From the NCBI GenBank assembly GCA_020746995.1, contig JAGPXD010000005.1:1364001-1428000 (forward strand): 64,000 nucleotides of DNA, given 5' to 3'. Shown one piece after another: positions 55,367 through 64,000 of the stretch. A model generated the notes under the pieces. The model saw nothing but the letters and a program-made list of their open reading frames with translations, had not been told where the DNA came from and made no database searches. Source of the stretch: Plectosphaerella cucumerina. Its lineage: Eukaryota; Ascomycota; Sordariomycetes; Glomerellales; Plectosphaerellaceae. The translations under genes were made by a program, and so were the position numbers. The stretch's first letter is position 1. Every line of letters begins with the position of its first letter.

Positions 55367-56614
55367 CTATGCCTTCCGAGGCGCTGTGAAGTACTTGAAC
55401 CGAAAGTATCCCAGCAAAGCAAAGCCAGTGTACGTCACGGGCACATACCTCGCCCCCCTTCGGATGGACCACAGCGCCCACTCCGCCACCCATCTCGCGC
55501 TCACCAACCCCGGCCCCATCTGCGACGAGAAAGCAGCGGGTACAATGTGCCTGTAGTTGAAATCGTCCGCCTCAAAAAATGCCCTCGCAAACTCTGCAAA
55601 AGCACGCTTCGATGCCACGTAGGTATCCATGCTCGGCGTCCACGAGCCATGCACCTCGGCCTCGCTGCCGACGTACCAGACCTCTGGTAGAATCTCCACA
55701 TGGGCTTCCTTTCCGCATCGTACTTTCCGGAAGGCCTCGATGAGGGCGACGGATGCTGTGCAGTTGGCTTTCATGGCGGAGGTACCCTTGGCACCGTGAG
55801 AGAGGATGAGGATATCTGTCTCCTGGAGTAGCTTTTCCAGCTCCGGGTTGGTCTCCAGACTCCAGCCATCCTTGTGGGAAAGAGCGCGGATGCTCTTGAC
55901 TTGTCCTTTCAGCGTCTCCGTGAAAGCCGAGCCGAGGGCTCCGCTGGCACCGGTGATGGCAACTCGTCGACCCCGGAGGGAGGTGGACGTGCCGAGAACC
56001 CAGTCGATCAATTTGATGGTTGATCCGAAGAAGTTGCGGGGTTCAATGTGATGCAGAGCATGATACTCCGGTCCGACGAAGAATGACCAGCTATCTTTTG
56101 GCGAGCGGGTGAAGCTGATGTGGTTGGAGTCTCGCCCGGCGTTGAAAGCGACCACAGCAGTGCGGCACAATTGAATGAGCCAGACTGTCAGAATATCCTG
56201 CAGGTCCCTTGGCCACACAGTCGAGCTGAGAAGGGCCCAGCTGATGGCGGCACCGATCATCTGGCAGGCCAGTTCCATGGGCAGGTGGAGCAAAAGGTTC
56301 TTGCGGAGGAACTTGTCGTTGATGGTGAGCTTGCGGCCAAACCACTGGTGATGGGCAGCATGAGCCTTTGCGAGAAGACGAAGGGGCCAGAACCGGCTGC
56401 GGCCGCGCATATGTGCCAATGCATGCACCCAGTCAAAGAGAATTGAGCCCGCGAGAAAGTGTATGAGAAAACTGAGGACGCGTTCAGAGATTTGCCGCAT
56501 CATCGGCGCATGCTGGGAAAAGGAGGAGGTGAATTGAGACATTGTCGATTTGCTTGTAGACTTGAATGCTTGACTGATGGCCCGAGAAAACAGCATCATT
56601 GGAACTCTCTTCAT
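55367..56614 (-). CDS. Fused fatty-acid hydroxylase / short-chain dehydrogenase
   Basis: Intronless, 415 aa from ATG 56614 (the open frame above begins with TTG). The N-terminal half is a membrane fatty-acid hydroxylase/sterol desaturase domain with three histidine boxes: HALAH, HAAHH and HALHH, which ligate a di-iron centre. The C-terminal half is an SDR Rossmann domain with AITGASGALGSAFTETL and a YxxxK pair in DTYVASKRAF. The same order occurs in the bacterial and fungal 'bifunctional sterol desaturase/short chain dehydrogenase' proteins. It is probably an ER membrane protein that oxidises and then reduces or dehydrogenates one lipid substrate, but the substrate is not known. Confidence 0.87.
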   Translation of the reverse strand: MKRVPMMLFSRAISQAFKSTSKSTMSQFTSSFSQHAPMMRQISERVLSFLIHFLAGSILFDWVHALAHMRGRSRFWPLRLLAKAHAAHHQWFGRKLTINDKFLRKNLLLHLPMELACQMIGAAISWALLSSTVWPRDLQDILTVWLIQLCRTAVVAFNAGRDSNHISFTRSPKDSWSFFVGPEYHALHHIEPRNFFGSTIKLIDWVLGTSTSLRGRRVAITGASGALGSAFTETLKGQVKSIRALSHKDGWSLETNPELEKLLQETDILILSHGAKGTSAMKANCTASVALIEAFRKVRCGKEAHVEILPEVWYVGSEAEVHGSWTPSMDTYVASKRAFAEFARAFFEADDFNYRHIVPAAFSSQMGPGLVSARWVAEWALWSIRRGARYVPVTYTGFALLGYFRFKYFTAPRKA

Positions 56615-58675
56615 CTTGTGCTCTTTATATCTCCATGCCAGGCTGCCATATAGAACTCTTCGCAATGTTCACATCGCAGTTGCCTACTTCATCAATCATA
56701 CCGCGACTCCAGCACGGCTCAGTCTTCAATGCTCGCGTCGGCTGAGCCTCACTTGACCCGCGCGATGCTTTTACCATGAATCGCCAACGAAAAGCCACCT
56801 CGACTAGACGGGGCATTATTGACCGGTCGCCTTTTCCCGAACCCAGTTGGTACCAACTTACCCGACAGCGGCTAGCTCACGCACAGGCCAGCATCTCAAG
56901 TTCTTACCCCTGAGCAAAGAATAGCTTGAACAAAGACCAGACGGCCGAGTCGAGTAGCTTTTCCCGGCTAACTCGGTATGAAACACGACGCCGGGGTGGC
57001 GGGATGTTGATCCCCTAATCAATCTCCAGCGGTCGAGTCGGTCATCCCAACCACGAACGCCCTCTCCTTATTCAGACTCCACCTCGAGTTGCCCGTTCCA
57101 GGCAGCAGGATACCGTCGCGCCGCTCACAACCGAGCCGTGGGGCGGTACGAGCTTCCATGCGCCGGCAAGGCTGTTTTCACAGCAAGATCTGCTGAAAAT
57201 ATCTCCTAGGGATGTAAGCGACGGCATTAGGCTCACTCACTTCGGTCAATTGAAGACCGAACGAAGACCTGCCAGCGTCACGTCTCCGTTCGGAAAGTAT
57301 CAAGACATCAAGAGTAAAAAGTCGAAGTGCCTGTCGAACCTGCATCGTCCATTTGGGGGAGCACTTCTCATAATGCTTGGAAGTAGGCAGATGTCATTAA
57401 TGCTGTGCATCCGCGGAAACCGGTTTCCGCTCCTTATGCCTCTATTTCCGAATGTTTCTCACGCCCCGTGCTCCCATCACAGCCCGAACTTCCCTCCCCT
57501 AGCAAGGTACCTTACCCATCAGGTAAATGGTGCGAGCTAAAAGATGTCCCTGCATCCCGCCCCTGGTTCATGCCACCGGTCCTCGGCGCTGCAGGGCATC
57601 CGCTTCTCCGGAAACATTCTATCCCCCTTTCTAGAAGTCGTGACCTGCGAACTACCCGTGGCTGTGGGGTTTCAGAGGCTTCCTCCCTACCTGTCCATGA
57701 CCCGCTCTCATCTACCACACGCAAGGTGCACGTCTACCGGCCCGCAGACGGCCACAAGAGACGCTCAGCTGCTCTAGCTGCGCCCCAGGCAGATAGATTA
57801 CTATTAAAATGTGCCGCGTCGATTTGGTGGCTCATCCCGTGGTCGGTGCTTCACGATCTAGTGACAAGCCGCGCGAAGAAAGGCTGTTAGTCAAGACTCC
57901 GTCACTCCGGTCGTGGTCTGCCCGAGACTGTTCGGGTTCTTTGGTCACTGCCTGCGAGTCGAAAGCTTCTCGTTAGGATTGGTTCGTCAGACTGAATGAC
58001 ATGGCAAAGGGTTGGAGACATTGCTGGACATGTGGCTGCGGTATTTTGCCATGTCAGTCGCACAGGAGCAGGAATAGCGAATCGGAAGAAACCTCAACCT
58101 GCCCGCATAGGTAGAAGGCCAGATCACACAGATGACAAGTGAGACATTCTACATTTGAATTTTTGCTGGATCAGGTCAGCCTTTTACTTCAGAGGCTGCG
58201 TTCTTCCAGCCGCCATCGTCCGGCGGGCTGGCACTACTATCCCTCCAGCACCGTCATGGCCACCACTAGAGACACATTATTTTGCACCAACAGGGAGTCC
58301 GAGTTGGAAACCCGAGTAACTGAGGTTGACTGATGCCATCTGCGAGGCACTTCTAAAGCCCCTGAATCGTAGGTCGGCAAGGCCAGTGGGTGTTGCAATA
58401 TTTTGGTGGCTCCGGGGGTGTTGGGCCGATCCTGACTTGCCCGCCTAGATGGACTCCCGAACTCCTTGTGGCAAAGCGAACCTTCGACCCCCCGACCTCG
58501 CCCGCAGACTGATATGATGGCTAGTTAGGTACTGCTGAGTCTCTCTCGACGTCCTCCTCATGGCACTCCCATCGGGGACCTGCACTTTTCTTGGACATAC
58601 GACAACTGCGTAAGGACAGCTGAACAATGCAATCTCTCTTCATTCCAAGTTCACTATTCAATCATCGACGAACAA
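56615..58675. other. Long intergenic region, nothing supported
   Basis: 2.1 kb. Frames up to 161 codons are present but have no motif and no good start context. The stretch 56880-57080 is typical of a promoter for the leftward hydroxylase/SDR gene. Confidence 0.4.
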
Positions 58676-58876
58676 TCAATCAGCGCCGGACCAAGCAGCG
58701 GCTTCCCTGACCATGTCTCTCAGGAACTCCAGGGCCGGCCCACACGCCGAGTGCTCGTATTGGAGGTGCGCAAGTGAGACGGACAAAGTACCGTTGCAGA
58801 CGAGGTCTTTCTGGCTGCAGAAGACCTTTAGCTTCTCGGCAGGGAAGCCGGGGATGCCGCCATTGTTTTGCTTGTT
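58676..58876 (-). pseudogene. Cutinase C-terminal exon remnant
   Basis: 67 codons ending at TGA 58676 read NKQNNGGIPGFPAEKLKVFC, then DLVCNGTLSVSLAHLQY and GPALEFLRDMV. This matches the C-terminal quarter of fungal cutinases, including the catalytic Asp (in DLVC) and His (in AHLQY) and two cysteines. An ACTGCAG splice acceptor sits at its upstream edge (58877), as if it were a last exon. No upstream exon with the GYSQG nucleophile elbow or signal peptide can be found in the next 1.4 kb on this strand. I read it as a gene remnant left after the 5' part was lost. Codon use is normal, so the loss may be recent. Confidence 0.72.
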
Positions 58877-60297
58877 CTGCAGTGGTCAAACGAGTGGAAG
58901 TCGAATCTGAATGGACTCGAAGGACGGAGAGAAAACAGAAGAGTCAATGGTCGGAGGGACAATGGCCTCGCACCAACCTACCTAAGTAGTTATGCAGATT
59001 TCCTTCCTCGAAGGCATTGACCCCGAGGAAGGCACCCAAGGGCTTGATGTTCAAGTGTTCCTGCCTGCCATCCTGTCACGAACTCTGGAGCCAGCATCCC
59101 CACGCTTGACGCGGACGCGGACAATCCACCTGCGCCTGCCTGTCGTGCTTTTTGCTTAAGTATGTGGCCATAAGATCAGGCGCAGGTATTGAAAAGATTG
59201 TGGAAGTGCCTTGAATGGGCGCAGTGGAGGTTGCGGTGGTAGCAGTCGCGATGAGACGGACAATCGTCAGAGGTTCAGGTGCGCTAGGTTGCCAATGATG
59301 GACCCATCAACCCCAGCGCCCATCCGCTGTGGGAAGCGGTGCAGATGAACTGTCGGCCGAGAACTACGGGCGGTGCCATCTAAAGGAGGGACCTGAAGGA
59401 AAGAGATTCATTGGCAGACAGCCTGCAAGAGGCCGAAAAGGGGGAAGGCACACGGACGGCAGCTCCTTCTTCCTCCTCCTCCTCTCTCCTTGCCCCAACC
59501 CGCACTGTTTGCGCTCGTTTCAGACCTCTTGCAGCCCTCATTCTTCTCCATGACGTCGGGTATGTTCCTCGTGTAGTGAAGTGAGAGCCTGGAAGTGTCA
59601 GAAGCAGCACCTTGGGGGGCAATGTCGTGATTGACATGCAATCAGCGGGTGGCGACGCAGCAATGCCGGAGCGAAGGCAACGGGCGGGCGTGCAGTGCTT
59701 CAATTCCCCGATGCAAGCGCTACTAGTACGAGGCTGCCTGTTTCCCGGCACCCTCCCAATGGAGCGGTGTGCACTGTGGCTCAGGTTGCATCCGCGAGTG
59801 AAGCCCTCGCGATGGTCGATCTCGCACCACGGGCACCGGCGGCGCGTGGGTGCAGCACACCAACACACACCACACCACCTCCCCTTCCCGTCGCCGACCG
59901 CATTAGCGAAGGCGAAAAGGCTTATCTCGCGCGTCGGCTTGGCCTATCAAACGCGTCGAGGGTCTCACGCCTACGTCAACCGGAGGGTGTGCCGGACGCA
60001 CGATGATTTGATTTCTGACGTGACTGGGCGGCGCACTGGCACACCCGTATCACCTGCGGCCGCGGGATGAGATGGGAGCCTCGCGAAAAAAAAACTGGAT
60101 TTCATCATCGCCCGGGGGAGGTAGGGATAGGGAGATATGGATGTTTGTTTCCCTTATGTAGGAGGAAGGGTCCAGACCTTTTCTGCCCCCGTGGAGAGAG
60201 CGCTGATCGATCTAGTTCTTCCGAAGTCTAGACCATCCTGCCTCAGAGCCTCAGATTGTCACCACTGCCAGGCCTGAATTTTGGGGACATTTTCGAC
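58877..60297. other. Intergenic region, promoter side of MATE gene
   Basis: 1.4 kb searched on the minus strand for the missing cutinase exons without success. It has a pyrimidine-rich patch (59460-59560) and GC-rich low-complexity frames near 59600-60070 that I do not consider genes. Confidence 0.45.
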
Positions 60298-62490
60298 ATG
60301 TCAAGCTTTCACAACAACCACTCGCCCTCGCCGGCGCGCGGCCGTGCCTTCAGCGGTCACCACCGGTCGGAGGCATCCCCTGCTGTTCGTTCCGACAGGC
60401 GCCAATCCATCATGTCGCGCATCGAGGCCATCGAGCTGCCCTCGTCATTCGTGTCAACGGCACCCATCGCACATGAGATACTCGCCCAGGATATCGCCGA
60501 CTGTTCCTCTTCCGAAGATGAGTACGATGCCGACAATGACGACGGCGACGACCCTCCCGAGCCTCGGCTAGGCTTCCACCCTACCGGTGTCTCCTTCGGC
60601 TGCGGCTTCTCGACCGTCCCAGTGCAAGGTCCCGACGAGCATGTTGCCAACCCCCGCGAGGTCGAGCAGTCTCTCCACGACGAGGTGCTTCTCCTGCGCG
60701 ACAACCACATCCTCCCGCAGCGCGAAGGCTTCCGCAGAGGTAGTGTCCTACGCCACGTCTTCAGCACCACATTCCGAGACAACGATGAGCCGGCGAGCGA
60801 AAGGAGCCCGCTGCTGGGTCCCAGCGACGAGAGGGAGCCCGAAACGCCGCCTCCCGAGGAGATTCACAAGCAGTGGGAAGAGGCTGTGGCTTCGCACTCC
60901 ATCAAGACGACATGGCAGCGCGAGGCCCAGACCCTTGCCTTCTACTCGTCCTCGCTCATCGTCACATTCCTCCTCCACTACTCGGTCACCGTCGGCAGTG
61001 TTCTGGCTGTCGGCCGCCTCGGCATGGTCGAGCTAGCTGCCGTGAACCGTGAGTTCTCCAAGCACACCTCAATCTAATCCCCAATGCTGACACTTCCGAT
61101 ACCAGTCGCCACCATGACCGCCAGCATCACCTGCTACGTCCCCGTCCAAGGCCTCGCCACCTGCCTCGATACCCTCTGCGCCCAGGCCTACGGTCTCGGC
61201 CATCGTCACCTCGTCGGCCTGCAAGCCCAGCGAATGACTTGGCTGCTTTGGCTGCTCATGGTCCCCGTCGCCGTGCTCTGGTGGTTTTCCGGCCCCATCC
61301 TGCGTGCTGCCGTGCCCGACGCCCAAGCCGCCGACCTTGCCGCTCTATACCTTCGCGTCCTGATCCTCGGCATGCCTGGTGTCGCTGCCTTTGAGAGCGG
61401 CAAACGCTTCGTCGGTGCTCAGGGCCTGTTCCGAGCCACCACTTGCGCCCTGCTCATCAGCGCACCTTTGAGCTTCCTGCTCAACTATCTCTTCGTCTTC
61501 CGCGCTGGCTGGGGCTTCGCCGGTGCAGCTGCCGCGATGGCCATCACCCAGAACCTCATTCCTATTCTGTTGGTGCTGTACGTCTTCTTCATCGAAGGGT
61601 CGGAATGCTGGGGCGGGTTCAGCAGGAAGGCCTTTAGCAACTGGGGTAAGTCTTGTTATCCTAGATTCCGTCTGATGAAAGCTGACATCGGTTAGGTCCT
61701 ATGATCAAACTGGCACTTCCGGGCATGATTATGATCGAAGCCCAGTTCTCCGTCCTCGAGATACTCACCATCGCCGCCGGCCGACTTGGCACTGCCCAGC
61801 TTGCTGCTCAGAGTGTCCTCGTCACTGTGACTTCCATGTCCTTCAACATTCCCTTCCCGCTGGCCATCGCCACCTCGACCCGAGTGGCCAACCTCATCGG
61901 AGCTGGCTTGAGCGATGCCGCTATGGTGACGACCAGAGTGGTATGTTCTTCCTCTTCCTCCTATCCATCTTCTCGGCTAACCCCATAGGCCATCTTTGCT
62001 GCCCTTGGAGTTGGCTTGTTCAACTTGACTATCTTCACCACCCTCCGCACCGCCCTCCCCCGCGTCTTCACCGACGACGCCGAAGTCATCGACATTGTGT
62101 CGCACGTCATCCTCGTCTGCGCCATCATGCAGATCTTCGACGCCCTCGCTGCCGTCTCTCACGGCATCCTCAGGGGTATCGGCAGGCAGGCCATTGGCGG
62201 CTATGCGAACCTATTCTCTTACTACGCGGTCGCGCTTCCCGTGTCCCTCTCCCTCGCCTTCGGTGCGGGCTGGAAGCTGAGCGGTCTTTGGGCTGGCCTT
62301 GTTGCCGGTCTCGCCACGTGAGTCTTCCCCTCCAAGGTTGTCTTTCACCTCAGCTCATTTTGATAGTGTTTCCGCCCTTGAGATGGTCTATCTCTACTAC
62401 GCTAACTGGGACACGGCGGTCCTGCAAGCCAAGGCACGTTTGCACTCGGAGGAGGCGCAGACCAACGGCCATCACCACCACCACAATTAG
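60298..62490 (+). CDS. MATE family multidrug/toxin extrusion transporter
   Basis: 662 aa in five exons: 60298-61048, 61106-61645, 61696-61940, 61989-62317, 62367-62490; frame exact. A long hydrophilic N-terminus (about 220 residues, Ser/Asp-rich, SSSEDEYDADNDDGDD) precedes twelve membrane segments. MATE signatures are YVPVQGLATCLDTLCAQAYG and LALPGMIMIEAQFSVLEI, followed by PFPLAIATSTRVANLIGAG. This matches the fungal Erc1/YDR338C-like vacuolar or plasma-membrane group, which exports drugs or metabolites by H+ antiport. The C-terminus ends GHHHHHN, a natural five-histidine tail. The start at ATG 60298 was chosen because the upstream codon of the open frame is TTG. Confidence 0.93.
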
Positions 62491-62673
62491 GTATTGTCAC
62501 AGGCGTTTGGAAGATTTCACAGATGTGGAGCGCGGAAGTAATAGAACACACATGATGATTTTTGCACACAGTTCCCATATCTTGACAGATCCAGGCTGCC
62601 TACTGCAGCACTCAACGAAAAGCTGGAGTGCCTCCCTGATTGAGAGCGTGGAAGGGCGACACCGGACACCCTG

Positions 62674-63982
62674 TTACAGCCTCCAACGGAACGAGGGGTG
62701 GTTCCAGTCGAGCGACTCCCACTGCGTGTCCGACATTGCACCCAACTTCTCCAACTCCTCGGGTTCTCTATCCTGGCGCTTGAGGTTGTTGCGCTTCATC
62801 CAGAAGTACGTAGCGGTCGCGAGGATCAACGTACCCGACGTGCAGGCCAGATTGAGACCGTTGCCGATATGGAAGTCCGGTCCATCCCAAGGTAGGTATG
62901 ACCACGTCGAGACGAGCCCACCAATGTTGCCGAACATGACGTTGAGACCGATGGCCGAGGTGCGCGCTGTATCGGACACGACATTGGCCGATACCTGGCC
63001 GTTGGTAAGGGCACCGAGAGAAAAGACGCCCGATGCGATGAGGAACGTCGCGGCGTAGCGAACTGATGCGACGCTCGTCGACAGGAACATGATGTACCCG
63101 ATGATGGACATTGGTGCGGACAGGATCATGAAGATCTGTCTGCGGTCGAGGCGCCAGCTAAGAAGCGGAAGGAGAAGAGTGAAGAATGCACCGACGATGT
63201 AAGGCGGGACAGTGAAGAGTTGCTGCTGGATGACGGGCCTGCCGGGATAGATGCTGCGGACGATGGTCGGGGCGAAGAATCCAAGACCTTGGACGGTGAC
63301 GTTACAGAAGAGGAAGATGATTGAGGTACTGATGACGACGGGGTTCTGGATGCCGCGCCAGAGCTTGGTCTTGTCCATTTTATCGAGGACTTGGGTTGAG
63401 CCGATACGCTCCTCGAGGAGGCGGCGCTCGGCGAGATCTTTTTCTTCAGCTGAGAGCCAGCGTGCGCTGCTGGGGCGGTCGGTTAGGGTGAAGAAGCCGA
63501 TGACGCCGAGGATGATGGTCTTGATATGTTAGATCACCGGCGTTGGCTCTGAGAAGAGATTACTTACGATGATGCCCTCGATGGCGAAGATCATGCGCCA
63601 GCTATCGATGCCGGCGAAGCTGTCGAGGGTTAGGATGGCTGAGGCGAGGAGTCCGCCAAAGGCTCCGGCGAGAGGACCCATGACGAGGTACATGCTCAGG
63701 CGGAAGGTGAGCTCGGCGCGGCGGTACCAGCGGGAGAGGAAGTACTGAAGGGGTCAGTGACGAAGTTTCTGCGGGTCGGGTGTTTTACTCACGGCGATGC
63801 CAGGCAGCATGCCGGCTTCAAAGACTCCGAGTAGGAAGCGTACTCCCATGAGCTGCGGGACAGTGGTGACCCAGGCGGTGCCGATGGAGCAGATTCCGAA
63901 GAGAAGAGTAAGGAGGGGTATGAACCACCCGGGTCCCATCATTTTGCAGATGATGTTGGAGGGGATCTCGAAGATGATGTAC
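62674..63982 (-). CDS. MFS anion:cation symporter, 5' part outside window
   Basis: Three complete downstream exons of an allantoate-permease-type carrier, with introns 63745-63792 and 63520-63567. An acceptor at 63983 shows the gene continues to the right. Recognisable pieces: YIIFEIPSNIICKMMGPGWF, RFLLGVFEAGMLPGIAYFLS, RWYRRAELTFRLSMY and DSWRMIFAIEGII. The C-terminal half then has FFAPTIVRSIYPG and SANVVSDTARTSAIGLNVMFG. This is the Dal5/ACS family of organic-anion uptake. The first membrane segment lies off the window, so substrate subgroup cannot be judged. Confidence 0.88.
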
Positions 63983-64000
63983 CTGCACGATTGGTATGAG

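Noticed and set aside
57405..57890. 161-codon open frame in the long intergenic region
   Set aside because: Low-complexity Pro/Ser/Arg-rich translation, no motif, and other frames are equally open.
59380..59868. Possible 5' exons of the cutinase remnant
   Set aside because: The minus-strand frames here lack the cutinase nucleophile motif, cysteines or a signal peptide.

Overview
The window is nuclear DNA of a filamentous ascomycete, most likely a plant-associated Sordariomycete (a Colletotrichum-like fungus would fit). The evidence is intron-rich genes with 41-71 nt introns carrying GTRNGT donors and CTRAC branch sites, three Zn2Cys6 regulators, many MFS carriers, plant-polymer enzymes (GH131, GH43, a cutinase remnant), a LaeA-type methyltransferase and fungal STAND/NLR-like genes. 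I see no transposon, CRISPR array, or PKS/NRPS backbone gene.

Left part (1-16 kb): a trypsin-fold protein (-), a 371-aa membrane-tailed hypothetical (+), a Cys/His-rich coiled-coil hypothetical with a frame break (-), a DHA2-type drug efflux MFS (-), a microsomal P450 (-) and a LaeA-like methyltransferase (+). Related minisatellite-like repeats lie at about 1-140, 3301-3385 and 5040-5580. The MFS/P450/methyltransferase trio resembles the tailoring end of a metabolite cluster but has no backbone enzyme here.

Middle (16-42 kb): a small P-loop kinase-like protein, a DUF7708 + AAA+ (DUF7025-type) STAND-like gene with two compensating frame breaks, a secreted GH131 glucanase, a truncated and frameshifted monocarboxylate-type MFS, a nitroreductase, a tiny secreted six-cysteine protein with CS-alpha-beta (defensin) spacing, a 795-aa zinc-cluster regulator, an isocitrate lyase/PEP-mutase superfamily enzyme facing an allantoate-permease-like MFS, an aspartate-aminotransferase pseudogene with three TAG stops, and a NACHT-ankyrin NLR-like gene with an in-frame TAG.

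Right part (42-64 kb): a compact sugar-catabolic block (GH43, a zinc-cluster regulator, a hexose/lactose-permease-like carrier, a zinc-type oxidoreductase), a second short zinc-cluster regulator, another medium-chain oxidoreductase with a TCGG-N6-CCGA element upstream, an NAD-dependent epimerase-like protein, an intron-containing tRNA-Arg(CCG), a fused fatty-acid-hydroxylase/SDR protein, an orphan 3' exon of a cutinase, a MATE transporter, and the 3' part of another anion:cation symporter MFS that runs off the window.

About six loci carry disabling lesions. The aminotransferase stops fit C-to-T change at CpA, as in RIP, while three of the single-base frame breaks lie in homopolymer-type runs and could be assembly errors. 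Exon joins were worked out by eye from splice signals and checked by reading-frame arithmetic, not by transcripts.
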